A stretch of 64,000 nucleotides of DNA from Sphingomonas sp. Mn802worker (GCF_000382485.1 NZ_AORY01000002.1:243655-307654); one strand, 5' to 3'. Shown: positions 37,483 to 47,051, numbered from the stretch's first letter. Notes: generated by a model not told the origin, from the sequence alone. Numbers and translations: made by a program.

Positions 37483-40079
37483 CAACGCGCCTGCATCAAA
37501 TCGCCCAGCGCGGCGAAAGCGTTGCCGGGCCGCGCCGGAACCGTGCTCGTCGGCACCTTCGGCCGTGGCCGCCCGCGCCAGACGTAGCGCGGAGTGGCGG
37601 CATCGCCCTCCTCACCAGCCGACTCACCACGCCGGTCTGCGGCGCGGAAGCCCAGCTCCGCCATCAACCGCGCCAGCGTCTCGGGTTCGAGCCCGATCGA
37701 GGTCGCAAGCGCAGGATCGGCCGCGAACGGCGCGCGCGCGCCCTCCTTGCTCGCCGCACGTGCCTCATGCGCGGCGCGAGCGATCCGCTCCACTAGATCG
37801 ACGCGCACCGCCTGCGCGCCCAGCGGACGATAGCCCATCCCCAGCATCGCGCCCGGCGTTGCGCGCGGCAGCACGGTCGCGCCCGCTGGCGGAACCGGCG
37901 GCGCCGCGCCGTGTGCCGCCACGATAAGCGCCTGCCGCCACGCCCGCGCACCGGGCTTGAGCAGCCGCGGATCGAACAGGTCGAGCGCGCCGATCGTGAT
38001 CCCGGCGCGCCTGAGCCAGTGCCGTGCGCCACCATCCAGCGCGTCGAGCGACGCCGCCAGCGGTGCGCGCGCGGCGATCCCCCCGCCCGCCTCCAGCGCG
38101 CCCGCGATGCTGCGGAGCGCCGGCCCTGCCTCAGCCGCGCGCGTTGCCTCAGCCAGCTTGGCAAGGGCAGGCAGCCGCCGCGCGATGCTCGCCATCACCC
38201 ACTCGCGCACCCGCGCGGCCACGCGCTCGCGCAAGGGCGGATCGAGACAGCCGAGCGCAGGGTCGAGCACGACAGCCGGACGCGCCAGCGAGCTGCCACG
38301 CGCCAGCCGCGCGAGTTCGCTCTCCTGTGTGACGATCGCGCCGTCGTCGGATAGCGCGAACGCCTCGTCCTTTGCCGCAATCACCGCCTCCGCGCGACGC
38401 CTCCGCTCGGCCGCCAGCCGCTTCTCCGCCGTGGCGAGAAGCAGCCGCTTGTCGGCGGCGCGCGCCTCGGGCGCGACCGTGAAGCGGAACCCGTCGAGCC
38501 GCCCGATCGCATGCGCGTCGATCGTCACCTCGCCCTCCGCGCCGATCTCGACCGGCAGCTCGCCCGCCCCTGCGCCGATCTTGCGCATCAGCGCGGTGGT
38601 GCGCTTGTCGACGAAGCGCTGCGTCAGGCTGGCGTGGAGCGCGTCGGACAGCCGCTCCTCGACCTCCAGCGCACGCGCCGCCCAGGTCTCTGGATCGGCG
38701 AGCCAGTCGGGCCGTTGCGCGATGTACGTCCAGCTGCGGATGCTGGCGATCCGGCCTGCGATCGTCTCGACATCGCCATCGGTGCGATCGAGCCGCGCGA
38801 CCTCGTCGGCGAACCATTGATGCGGGATGAACCCTTGCGCGAGGTACGCGAACACGCGCCCGACGAAGCGCGCATGCGGGTCGAGCCCCAGCTTGGCGAA
38901 GTCGGGAATACCGCACGCCGCCCACAGCCTCGCGACATTGCCGCGCCCGCCCGCGCGCACCCCGTCGCGTACCTGCGGCTCGTCGGCCAGCCGCTTCAAC
39001 ACCTTTAGATCGAGCGCCTCGGGTGCGGGGCGCAGCATGGTGACGGTGCCGCCGGGCATCTCGGGCTTCTTTGACAGGCTGGCGATCAGTGCGTCGATGC
39101 TCGACAGATCGGGCTCGCCCTCGCGCCAGTAGAGCCAGTCGAGTTTGGGGAAGCGATGCCCCTCGATCGCCTGTATCTCCTCGGGCAGGAACGCGTCGTC
39201 GCCCTCCTCGGTCAGCGCGCCAAACGTGCCGTCGCGCTGGTGCCGCCCGGCGCGCCCCGCGATCTGCGCCATCTCCGCGGTAGTCAGCCGGCGACGGCGG
39301 CGTCCATCGAACTTGTGCAGGCCTGCAAAGGCGACATGCCCGACATCCAGGTTCAGCCCCATGCCGATCGCGTCGGTCGCGACCAGATAGTCGACCTCGC
39401 CCGCCTGGAACATCTGCACCTGTGCGTTGCGGGTACGTGGGCTGAGCGCGCCCATCACCACCGCCGCCCCGCCACGCAGCCGGCGGAGCATTTCGGCAGT
39501 GGCGTAGACCTCCTCGGCGGAGAAGGCGACCACCGCGGAGCGGCGCGGCAGGCGCGACAGCTTCTTCGCCGCGCCGTAGCTGAGCGTCGAGAAGCGCGGC
39601 CGCTCGACGATCTCGATGCCGGGAATCAGGTTGCGCAGCACCGGACGCAGCGCCTCCGACCCGAGGATCATCGTTTCCTCGCGCCCGCGCGCGCGTAGCA
39701 ACCGATCGGTGAAGACATGCCCGCGCTCCTGGTCGGCACCCAGTTGCGCCTCGTCGATCGCGACGAATGCGAAGTCGCGCTCGATCTGGTCGCTCGCCCG
39801 ACCGCGCTGGCCCGAGCGCGGCATCGGCATCGACTCGACCGTGCACAGGAACCAGCGCGCGTCCTTGGGGACGATCCGCTCCTCGCCCGTCACCAGCGCC
39901 ACCCGTTCGCGACCCTTGATCGCTACCACGCGGTCGTAGACCTCGCGCGCCAGCAGACGGAGCGGGAAGCCGATGCACCCGCTCGAATGCGCGCACATCC
40001 GCTCGATCGCGAGATGGGTCTTACCCGTGTTGGTCGGGCCCAACACTGCCGTCACCCGGGCGTTGTCACGCGCACTCAT
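37482..40079 (-). CDS. Suv3-like DExH RNA helicase
   Basis: The chosen ATG at 40079 gives 865 residues beginning MSARDNARVTAVLGPTNTGKTH, with Walker A at 14-21. The DEAQ box (VAIDEAQLG), VAFSAEEVYAT, TDAIGMGLNLDVGHVAF and QIAGRAGRHQRDG are the helicase motifs of the Suv3 (SUPV3L1) group, whose mitochondrial members work in RNA decay. The C-terminal half is alphaproteobacterial and Ala/Arg-rich with no named domain. The frame remains open upstream to a TTG at 40202; that stretch encodes an AGKEVR/AGKEVI repeat. It is first in the run with the S4 gene and fdxA. Confidence 0.9.
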   Translation of the reverse strand: MSARDNARVTAVLGPTNTGKTHLAIERMCAHSSGCIGFPLRLLAREVYDRVVAIKGRERVALVTGEERIVPKDARWFLCTVESMPMPRSGQRGRASDQIERDFAFVAIDEAQLGADQERGHVFTDRLLRARGREETMILGSEALRPVLRNLIPGIEIVERPRFSTLSYGAAKKLSRLPRRSAVVAFSAEEVYATAEMLRRLRGGAAVVMGALSPRTRNAQVQMFQAGEVDYLVATDAIGMGLNLDVGHVAFAGLHKFDGRRRRRLTTAEMAQIAGRAGRHQRDGTFGALTEEGDDAFLPEEIQAIEGHRFPKLDWLYWREGEPDLSSIDALIASLSKKPEMPGGTVTMLRPAPEALDLKVLKRLADEPQVRDGVRAGGRGNVARLWAACGIPDFAKLGLDPHARFVGRVFAYLAQGFIPHQWFADEVARLDRTDGDVETIAGRIASIRSWTYIAQRPDWLADPETWAARALEVEERLSDALHASLTQRFVDKRTTALMRKIGAGAGELPVEIGAEGEVTIDAHAIGRLDGFRFTVAPEARAADKRLLLATAEKRLAAERRRRAEAVIAAKDEAFALSDDGAIVTQESELARLARGSSLARPAVVLDPALGCLDPPLRERVAARVREWVMASIARRLPALAKLAEATRAAEAGPALRSIAGALEAGGGIAARAPLAASLDALDGGARHWLRRAGITIGALDLFDPRLLKPGARAWRQALIVAAHGAAPPVPPAGATVLPRATPGAMLGMGYRPLGAQAVRVDLVERIARAAHEARAASKEGARAPFAADPALATSIGLEPETLARLMAELGFRAADRRGESAGEEGDAATPRYVWRGRPRPKVPTSTVPARPGNAFAALGDLMQAR

Positions 40080-40306
40080 TGCCCGACCTACATCGGGTGC
40101 GCGGCCGGGCGATGCAATCACTTCCTTGCCGGCGCGCACTTCCTTGCCCGCGCGCGCCTTCGTCGTGCGCGCTGGGCGTTCCACCGCGCGGCCGGCATCC
40201 AAGCACCGCGGTTAATTTGACTTTAGGGTCTTGGGTCCACAACGCCGCGACCCAGGTGCCGGGACGTTCGGCGCGTGTTTTTCCATAACGGGCCGAGGAC
40301 GCCGGT

Positions 40307-41800
40307 TTGTTTCTGCGTGAACAGCAAGGGCTGGAGCTGGCGGGGGCCGCGGGGTCGGCGCGGATGCGCGCGCTCGTCCCCACCGCGCCGACCCACGATA
40401 CCGCGCCGCAGCCATGGTTCGACCGCGTCCGCGACGTGGCCGCGCGCGCCGACTGGGTGCCCGACCTCGGCCAGGACATCGGCAGCCGGGCGTGGTGGCG
40501 CGGGGCCGCGACCTGCGCCGCGCTGATCGCTGCGGCGTGGATGACGCACCCCGGCATCGCGCCCGTGCCCGGCTACGCGCCCCCGGCCGTGACCGGTGCC
40601 GCTCGGGAGGAAACCCGCACGCTCGGCATCGCGCCGCTGGGGCTCGGCGCCACGACCGGCCGGCGCATGGCCGCCTCCGGCCTCGTCCGCCACCTGGCCG
40701 AGACGCCCGAGCGACCGCAGATTGACCTGACGGTGACATTGGGCGGCGGCGACACGCTCGGCCACGCGCTCGGGCGCGCCGGGGTCGGCATGAACGAGGC
40801 CGCACAGGTCGCCGCGCTGGTCGCCGGCGCGGTCCCGCTCGATCAGTTGAAGCCGGGCACGATCCTGTCGCTGACGATGGGACGCCGCCCCTCGCGCCTG
40901 CAACCGCGCCCGCTCGAGAAGCTCAGCTTCCGCGCCGGGTTCGACCTCAACCTCGCGGTCAATCGCGCCGGCGATACGCTGCTGCTCGATCGTCACCCGA
41001 TCAGCATCGACCGCGCACCACTGCGCATCCGCGGCCTCGTCGGCGACGGCCTGTACCGCTCAATGCGTGCCGCCGGCGTGCCTGCGCGCGTGGTCGAAGC
41101 TTACATCAAGGCGGTCGCCGCGCGCGTGCCGATCGGCGAGGTCGGTGCCGCCGACACGTTCGACATCGTCGCCGACCAGGCCCGCGCCGCAACCGGCGAG
41201 GTGGAGGTCGGGCAGCTGCAATATGCCGGGCTGGTCGACGCGGCGGGCAAGCGCCGGCTCCAGCTCGTCCGCTGGGGCGACAAGGAAGGGGAGGGCGGCA
41301 GCTTCATGGACCCGGCCGGCCATGTCGAGCAGCGCGGCTTCATGGGGATGCCGGTCGCCGGCCGCGTCACCTCGACCTTCGGCTACCGGATGCACCCGCT
41401 GCTCGGGTTCATGCGGATGCACAAGGGGATCGACATCGGCGCGCCCTTCGGCAGCCCGATCTACGCCGCGATCGACGGCGTCGTGCAATTCGCCGGGCGC
41501 AGCGGCGGCTACGGCAATTTCGTCAAGCTCGCCCATGCCGGCGGCTATGCATCGGGCTATGGCCACATGAGCCGGATCGCGGTGTCGCCCGGCACCCATG
41601 TCCAGCGCGGGCAGGTGATCGGTTATGTCGGCTCGACCGGCATGTCGACCGGACCGCACCTGCACTGGGAAGTGTGGAAGAACGGCGTGCCGGTCAACCC
41701 GCGCGCGATCTCCTGGTCGAGCGTGCAGACCGTCTCGAACGACACGCTGCGCGGGCTGAAGGCGAAACTGGCGCGGTTGCTCTCAAGCCCGACGCGCTGA
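40307..41800 (+). CDS. M23-family metallopeptidase (peptidoglycan endopeptidase)
   Basis: The TTG start at 40307 gives 497 residues beginning MFLREQQGLELAGAAGSARM, a start I recall in sphingomonad relatives. A membrane segment (about 67-80, WWRGAATCAALIAAAWM) anchors it. A LysM/OapA-like middle region follows, then the LytM domain: HKGID (H372, D376) and HLHWE (H451, H453) with the glycine-rich SGGYGNFVKLAHAGGYASGYGH. Such enzymes cut peptidoglycan cross-links or activate amidases. It is divergent from the helicase and convergent with lptA. Confidence 0.9.
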   Translation: MFLREQQGLELAGAAGSARMRALVPTAPTHDTAPQPWFDRVRDVAARADWVPDLGQDIGSRAWWRGAATCAALIAAAWMTHPGIAPVPGYAPPAVTGAAREETRTLGIAPLGLGATTGRRMAASGLVRHLAETPERPQIDLTVTLGGGDTLGHALGRAGVGMNEAAQVAALVAGAVPLDQLKPGTILSLTMGRRPSRLQPRPLEKLSFRAGFDLNLAVNRAGDTLLLDRHPISIDRAPLRIRGLVGDGLYRSMRAAGVPARVVEAYIKAVAARVPIGEVGAADTFDIVADQARAATGEVEVGQLQYAGLVDAAGKRRLQLVRWGDKEGEGGSFMDPAGHVEQRGFMGMPVAGRVTSTFGYRMHPLLGFMRMHKGIDIGAPFGSPIYAAIDGVVQFAGRSGGYGNFVKLAHAGGYASGYGHMSRIAVSPGTHVQRGQVIGYVGSTGMSTGPHLHWEVWKNGVPVNPRAISWSSVQTVSNDTLRGLKAKLARLLSSPTR

Positions 41801-41803
41801 TCC

Positions 41804-42349
41804 TCAGCTCCGCTTGGGAACCGAGAAGGTGCCCGTGACGCGACCGGTCGGCGCACGCTGCACGTTGCCGCCGGTACCGCTGCCGCTGCCGCCCGCGACC
41901 GCCGAGCCGTCGATCACCGCGCGCCCGCTATCGAGGTTGATCGTCAGCCGCGCGCCGTTGACCGTGTTCGGCCCCTGCGTCAGCGTGACCGCACCCAGCA
42001 TGGTGATGACACGGCGATTGAGGTCATAGACCGCATATTGTCCGCGCGCGGTCTGGTCGGGACGGCGCACCGTCACCCCGCCCGACGCGTCGAGTCTCGA
42101 CACCTGCGGGTTACCGTCGACCACCTCGCCGGTGTAGGCGACGTTCAGCCGCTGCGCGTTGAGCGTCATCTCGGCCTGCTTGACCGCAACATTGCCGGTC
42201 AACACCGCGCGGTTTGCCTTGTCCTGCAGCTCGATCTGGTCCGCACCAAAATCGATCGGCGCATTGGTGTTGTGCTTGCTCTGCGCCGCCACGGGGGCGG
42301 CGACAACGAGGAGCGACAGAAGCAGGAGCGGGTGGCGCATGGCGCTCAT
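41804..42349 (-). CDS. lptA: LPS transport periplasmic protein LptA
   Basis: The 181-residue protein has a signal peptide (MSAMRHPLLLLSLLVVAAPVAA) and the OstA/LptA beta-jellyroll with APIDFGADQIELQDKANRAVLTGNV and VTQGPNTVNGARLTINL-like strands. It bridges LptC and LptD, carrying LPS across the periplasm. Its ATG overlaps the lptC stop (ATGA). A Gly/Ser-rich tail (GGSGSGTGGN) precedes the end. The usual next gene, lptB, is absent; the neighbour is a convergent peptidase gene three bases away. Confidence 0.93.
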   Translation of the reverse strand: MSAMRHPLLLLSLLVVAAPVAAQSKHNTNAPIDFGADQIELQDKANRAVLTGNVAVKQAEMTLNAQRLNVAYTGEVVDGNPQVSRLDASGGVTVRRPDQTARGQYAVYDLNRRVITMLGAVTLTQGPNTVNGARLTINLDSGRAVIDGSAVAGGSGSGTGGNVQRAPTGRVTGTFSVPKRS

Positions 42350-42984
42350 TTCGTTTGTCTCGGCACGATGCGCAAGCGCGCGTTGCCGTTCAGCCTGACC
42401 GTGCGCGATTCCAGATCGGCGGACATGCTGTTCGCGCTGAAATTACCCTGCCTGACCGTGCCCGTCACCGGCGCGGTCGAGGTCAGCTGCCGCGTCTTCA
42501 GATCGACGTCGGCGTTCGAGGTGTCGAGCGTGTAATTGTTCGGCGCGCGCACCGCGATGCCGCCGTCGACGCGCACCTTCTCGGTATCCATGTCGTAGCG
42601 CGCGCGCGGCGCGGTCAGCCGCGCGGATCCGTCCTGCAACTGGATCGCCGCCGCCATCTGCTGGATCCGCACGATCGGCTCGGCCGAGCTCTTCTGCACC
42701 GCCGACCCCGCCTCCAGTTCGAACGGCTGCCCTTTCATGTCGGTGCCGCGATAGGTCGCCGATTGCAGTTTCAGCCGTTCCTTCGCGACATCGACCTTGT
42801 TCTTGTCGAGCACGAACGACACCTCGCTCGCCATCGTCAGCGGCGACATGACGAGGAAAGCGGTCAGCACCCCGATCAACGCCGGGATCAGCCAGTTCGA
42901 CGTGCGGATCAGCCGGTCGTGGCGGCCACCCGGGCGCGCCCACTGCTGGCGATCCGACAGGGTCCGGCGGGCAAGCTCGCTCAT
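42346..42984 (-). CDS. lptC: LPS export ABC transporter periplasmic protein LptC
   Basis: The 212-residue protein has one N-terminal membrane helix (about 30-50, NWLIPALIGVLTAFLVMSPLTM) and a periplasmic beta-jellyroll, with YRGTDMKGQPFELEAGSAVQKS and SMSADLESRTVRLNGNARL. LptC links the LptBFG transporter to LptA. It follows rnd by 19 bases and overlaps lptA by four. Confidence 0.92.
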   Translation of the reverse strand: MSELARRTLSDRQQWARPGGRHDRLIRTSNWLIPALIGVLTAFLVMSPLTMASEVSFVLDKNKVDVAKERLKLQSATYRGTDMKGQPFELEAGSAVQKSSAEPIVRIQQMAAAIQLQDGSARLTAPRARYDMDTEKVRVDGGIAVRAPNNYTLDTSNADVDLKTRQLTSTAPVTGTVRQGNFSANSMSADLESRTVRLNGNARLRIVPRQTK

Positions 42985-43003
42985 GCGCTAACTCCGAACG
43001 GGA

Positions 43004-43624
43004 TCAAGCGTGCGCAAAGATGTCGACCTCGGGCCAGCCCACGATGTCCAGCTGAGCACGCGCCGGCAGGAAATCGAAGCACGCCTGCGCCAGTTCCATC
43101 CGCCCTTCGCGCAGCAGCCTCTTGTCGAGCTCTTCCTTCATGCGATGCAGGTAGCGCACGTCGGACGCGGCATAATCGCGCTGCGCCTCCGACAGTTCCG
43201 GCCCACCCCAGTCGGACGATTGCTGCTGCTTTGAAATATCCTGGCCGAGCAGTTCCTTGACCAGCTCCTTCAACCCGTGACGATCGGTGTAGGTACGCAC
43301 CAGCCGCGACGCGATCTTCGTGCAATAGACCGGTGCCGCGACCACGCCGAGGTAGAAGCTGAGCGCCGCGATATCGAACCGCCCGAAGTGGTACAGCTTC
43401 AATCGCTCAGGATCGGCCAGCACACGCTTCAGATTGGGCGCGGCATAGTCGCTGCCGGGATTGAAGCGCACCAGATGCTCGTCGCCCTGCCCATCGGACA
43501 ATTGTACCACGCACAACCGGTCGCGCGGCGTGATCAGCCCCATCGTCTCGGTATCGACCGCGATCGCTGCGCCGGGTGCGAACACGTCGCCCGGCAGGTC
43601 TTCCTCGTGGAAATAAACAGTCAT
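43004..43624 (-). CDS. Ribonuclease D-like 3'-5' exonuclease
   Basis: The ATG at 43624 gives 206 residues. The DEDD exonuclease motifs are present: AIAVDTETMGL (Exo I), LYHFGRFDIAAL (Exo II) and AQRDYAASDVRYLH (Exo III with Tyr). No HRDC domains follow, so it is the short form common in alphaproteobacteria, trimming tRNA or other RNA 3' ends. It leads the rnd-lptC-lptA operon; the coupling of an RNase to LPS transport is conserved but unexplained. An upstream frame to 43786 is Arg-rich and not credible. Confidence 0.92.
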   Translation of the reverse strand: MTVYFHEEDLPGDVFAPGAAIAVDTETMGLITPRDRLCVVQLSDGQGDEHLVRFNPGSDYAAPNLKRVLADPERLKLYHFGRFDIAALSFYLGVVAAPVYCTKIASRLVRTYTDRHGLKELVKELLGQDISKQQQSSDWGGPELSEAQRDYAASDVRYLHRMKEELDKRLLREGRMELAQACFDFLPARAQLDIVGWPEVDIFAHA

Positions 43625-43688
43625 GTTCGCTGCCGTAGCTTGCGGCGCGCCCGCGCTCAATGGGCGCGGCGTCTGAGTCCTGAGTCGC

Positions 43689-44612
43689 TCAGCCTTCGTC
43701 GGCGTAGATCGCGACGCGCGGCGGCGCACCCGCCGACACCTGCCCGCGGTACATGCCCTCGGTCGTGAAGCTCCACACCGCATCACCAGCAGGGCCGGTC
43801 ACGATCACGCCGCCGCTGCCGCCCAGCGCCTTGACCCCCGCCATCACCGCGTCCGCCGCTGCCTGCAACGGCTCGCCCAGCATCCGCACGCGTGCGCCGA
43901 TCTCATGCCCGACACTCTCGCGGATGAAGAATTCGCCCGATCCCGTCGCCGACACCGCGCAAGCGCGATCGTCGGCGTAGGTGCCAGCGCCGATCAGCGG
44001 CGAATCGCCGACCCGGCCCCAGCGCTTGCCCGTCACCCCACCGGTCGAGGTCGCGGCGGCGACGTGGCCGTGCGCGTCGCACGCCACCGCGCCGACGGTG
44101 CCGTATTTCATGTCGACGTCGAACCAGTCGGCGCTTTCCTTCATCGCCGCCAGTTGCGCGCGGCGTTCGGGCACCACGAACCAGTCCTCGCCTGCCTGCT
44201 CGATGCTCTGCTCTCGCGCAAACGTGTCCGCACCCGCGCCGGTGAGCAGCACGTGCGGGCTGTGGTCTTTCACGGCGCGCGCCAGCGTGACGGGGTTGCG
44301 CGCCGTGCTGACACCCGCGACCGCGCCCGCCGATCGATCACGCCCGTCCATGATCGCGGCGTCGAGCTCGACCTTGCCCTCGAAGGTCAGCACCGCGCCG
44401 CGTGCGGAATTGAAGTGCGGATCGTCCTCCAGCACGCGCACCGCCGCCTCCACCGCGTCGATCGACGCGCCATCGTTCGCGAGCACCGCCGCCCCGGCCT
44501 CGAGCGCGCGGGTCAGCGCGGCACGTGCGCCTTCGTCCTGCTCGGGCGTGAGGACCCCGCGGTTGATGATCCCCGCACCGCCGTGGATCACCAGCGTCCA
44601 GTTGGTGGACAT
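43689..44612 (-). CDS. Isoaspartyl peptidase / L-asparaginase (Ntn hydrolase)
   Basis: The 307-residue precursor starts MSTNWTLVIHGGAG. Self-cleavage should occur before Thr172 in KYGTVGAVACD, which becomes the N-terminal nucleophile of the beta chain. Substrate-binding motifs KRWGRVGDSPLIGAGTYAD and SATGSGEFFIRESVGHEI are in place. Family enzymes remove isoaspartyl dipeptides and asparagine. There is no signal peptide, so it is cytoplasmic. It lies 19 bases after the first acyltransferase and may share its transcript. Confidence 0.93.
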   Translation of the reverse strand: MSTNWTLVIHGGAGIINRGVLTPEQDEGARAALTRALEAGAAVLANDGASIDAVEAAVRVLEDDPHFNSARGAVLTFEGKVELDAAIMDGRDRSAGAVAGVSTARNPVTLARAVKDHSPHVLLTGAGADTFAREQSIEQAGEDWFVVPERRAQLAAMKESADWFDVDMKYGTVGAVACDAHGHVAAATSTGGVTGKRWGRVGDSPLIGAGTYADDRACAVSATGSGEFFIRESVGHEIGARVRMLGEPLQAAADAVMAGVKALGGSGGVIVTGPAGDAVWSFTTEGMYRGQVSAGAPPRVAIYADEG

Positions 44613-44631
44613 GACGTAAACTCCTTGAGAC

Positions 44632-45801
44632 TCAGGCAATCGCGGGGCGCGGGTCGACGTGGGTGCGGCGCGACGCGTGCCGCCGCAGTCCGATCAGCGG
44701 CCGCACCAGCGGGATACGCCGCCCGATCAGATAGAACGCCCAGCACCCCGCCACCGTCGCCGCGACCAGGATCAGGAAATCGGCCAGCATCGGCAACCCT
44801 GCGCTGCGCAGCCACCAGCCGACCATGACGATCAGCGTCTGGTGGATAATGTAGAACGGGAACACCGCCTCGGTCAGCATCGGGCGCCAGCGATGGTCGC
44901 GGTTCCAGTGGCTGTCGGCGAACCCGATCAGCGCGGCGATCGCGAACCAGCCCTCGACCGCGCGCGCGACCGAGAACAACTCGCCGATCCCGTCGGGTGC
45001 ACGCGCGACGCCGGGCCAGGTCAGCTCGATCCCGGCGACCAGCGCGAATGACGCGACCGCGACCACTGCCGACAGCTTCCACCACCGCACCAGGCTCGCC
45101 AGCACCGTGTCCGCGCGCGCCAGCGCGAAGCCGAACAGGAACGCGGGGAAATAGGTCGCGTGCGCCACCCAGTCGCCCAGGACCGCATGCGTCTCGCGCC
45201 CGCCCGGGAACAGCACCAGATTGACCAGCACCATCCAGACGAGCGGCAGCAGCAGCAGTACGGGGCCGCGGAACAGTGCCTCGAACCCACGCTGGACCGC
45301 CTCGCGCGCTCGCTTCGGCGTCACGGCCACGGCTAGCGTGATCGCCAGCGTGTAGATCCACAGATAGGCGACGAACCACAGATGGTTCCACGTCGGCAAC
45401 GACATGCCGAGGCGAGCGTCGAAGCGGAAATAATCGTGCAGCCAGAACCACGCGTAGCCGTGCGGATAGCCGCGCTTGCTCACCAGCTCGACCCACGCCT
45501 GCGGCGGCACGATCACCGCCATCCCGAAGATCAGCGGCACCAGCAGCCGCGCGGTGCGGTTGCGGGCGAACACCCATCGGCTCGACTGCCGCTTGAGCAG
45601 CACGCGGCTGGCGTAACCCGATACGATGAACAGCAGCGACAGCCGCCACGGGTTGCTCGCCATCATCGGCACGGTCGCCCACACCGGCCCGTCGAGCTTC
45701 ACGTGATAGTCCCACGGCACGAACACCATGCCGACATGGTAGAGGATCAGCAGCGCGAAGGCGCCGATGCGGAGCCAGTCGAGCCCGTAATGGCGTTGCA
45801 T
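44632..45801 (-). CDS. Membrane acyltransferase (acyltransferase 3 / OpgC-like), copy 1
   Basis: The ATG at 45801 gives 389 residues with about 10 membrane helices. The N-terminus RHYGLDWLRIGAFALLILYHVGMVF carries the conserved His, and SLLFIVSGYASRVLL and WFVAYLWIYTL follow. The C-terminal helix contains FPFYIIHQTLIVM. Family members O-acylate glucans, polysaccharides or lipids. The next gene upstream is a close paralogue with the same opening motif, so a duplication occurred here. Confidence 0.88.
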   Translation of the reverse strand: MQRHYGLDWLRIGAFALLILYHVGMVFVPWDYHVKLDGPVWATVPMMASNPWRLSLLFIVSGYASRVLLKRQSSRWVFARNRTARLLVPLIFGMAVIVPPQAWVELVSKRGYPHGYAWFWLHDYFRFDARLGMSLPTWNHLWFVAYLWIYTLAITLAVAVTPKRAREAVQRGFEALFRGPVLLLLPLVWMVLVNLVLFPGGRETHAVLGDWVAHATYFPAFLFGFALARADTVLASLVRWWKLSAVVAVASFALVAGIELTWPGVARAPDGIGELFSVARAVEGWFAIAALIGFADSHWNRDHRWRPMLTEAVFPFYIIHQTLIVMVGWWLRSAGLPMLADFLILVAATVAGCWAFYLIGRRIPLVRPLIGLRRHASRRTHVDPRPAIA

Positions 45802-45854
45802 GGGCGGGCGCCTAGCAGCTTCGCCCCCTCGACGCCAATTACGCGCGCGCCAAC

Positions 45855-47051
45855 CTACTCGGCCGCGACCGCCATGCGCGACGGGGCGGGCGGCAGCACG
45901 CCCAGCCCCGCGAACGGGCGCAGCACCGGCACCACGCGCGCCAACAGGTAGAAGCCGACACACGCCGCGATCGTCGTCGTCAGCACGACCGCAAACCCCG
46001 CAGATGCCGGCAGGCCGAGCGGCAGGATCGCCCAGGTCGTCACCACGATCACCGGATGGTGGATCAGGTAAGCCGGAAACACCCCCTCAGCGAGCGTCGC
46101 CCGCCAGCGCGCGTCGCGGTTCATCCAGCGGTCGGCGGCATGCAGCAGGATCAGCAGCATCGACCACGACATCGCCACCTGCGCCGCGCGCCCGGCGGCG
46201 GCGATCAGATGCGACGGTACCGCGCTGCCGGGATAGGCCTGCTCGACCCACGCCACCATGCAGCCGCACGCCGCTGCGAACGGCACGCCCCCGCGCCAGT
46301 GCGCGCCGATCCGCTGCCACAACAACGGCGATTCCCCCAACGCAAAGCCGAACAGCAGGAACGACACATATTGCACATGCCCGCTCCAGTCGGTGAACAG
46401 CCCATGCTGCTCGGGCACGACGAACATCAACGATAGCCGCGCGGCCGCCAGCAACGCGATCGGCACCCACAGGATGCGCGCGCCCGCGGTCGCCGCCTCG
46501 ATCCGCTCTTGCACCCACCCGGACCCGCGCGCCGCCACCAGCAGCGTCAGCAGCATCGTGTACACCCACAGATATTGCACGAACCACAGATGCTCCCACG
46601 CCGGAAAGCCGAGGCCGTAGCGCGGATCGGGCAGCCAATATTCGTGCAGCCAATATCGCGGCAGCGACAGCGGATCGCCCGCCAGCTTTGCCCGCACCCA
46701 CAATTCGGGCACCAGCAGCACCAGCAATCCGAAGCCAAGCGGCAGCAGCAACCGCTTGCTCCGTCCGCGCGCGAAGTCATGAAGCGAGCGCGATCGCATC
46801 ATCAGCCGCCGGGTCGCGAACCCCGACACCGCGAACAGCAACGGCAGCCGCCACGGCGTTAGGAATGCGAGCGGCACCACCAGCGCCGGGTTCGTCTCCG
46901 GCCATTTGATGACCCAATGCCCCGGCACGAACACCAGCGTCGCATGGTACAGGATCAGCAGCGCGAACGCGCCGATGCGCAGCCAGTCGAGGCCGTAATG
47001 CCGTCCGGACAGATGCCGGGCAGGGGGATCAGGGCGCATGACGCCTGTCAT
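45855..47051 (-). CDS. Membrane acyltransferase (acyltransferase 3 / OpgC-like), copy 2
   Basis: I use the ATG at 47051 (398 residues), nine bases after GAGAAG; the ATG at 47039 is as likely. The protein opens RHYGLDWLRIGAFALLILYHATLVF, nearly the same as copy 1, then diverges (LFAVSGFATRRLM, WFVQYLWVYTMLL, FPAYLIHHPVIVV). It has about 10 membrane helices. It is the upstream gene of the pair, 53 bases before copy 1, and divergent from ispG. The acceptor substrate is unknown; the divergence suggests different specificities. Confidence 0.87.
   Translation of the reverse strand: MTGVMRPDPPARHLSGRHYGLDWLRIGAFALLILYHATLVFVPGHWVIKWPETNPALVVPLAFLTPWRLPLLFAVSGFATRRLMMRSRSLHDFARGRSKRLLLPLGFGLLVLLVPELWVRAKLAGDPLSLPRYWLHEYWLPDPRYGLGFPAWEHLWFVQYLWVYTMLLTLLVAARGSGWVQERIEAATAGARILWVPIALLAAARLSLMFVVPEQHGLFTDWSGHVQYVSFLLFGFALGESPLLWQRIGAHWRGGVPFAAACGCMVAWVEQAYPGSAVPSHLIAAAGRAAQVAMSWSMLLILLHAADRWMNRDARWRATLAEGVFPAYLIHHPVIVVTTWAILPLGLPASAGFAVVLTTTIAACVGFYLLARVVPVLRPFAGLGVLPPAPSRMAVAAE

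Noticed and set aside
37482..40202. Using the TTG at 40202 as the helicase start
   Set aside because: The ATG at 40079 gives the family-like N-terminus just before Walker A. The longer version adds a repetitive basic tail without a ribosome-binding site. It is kept as an alternative.
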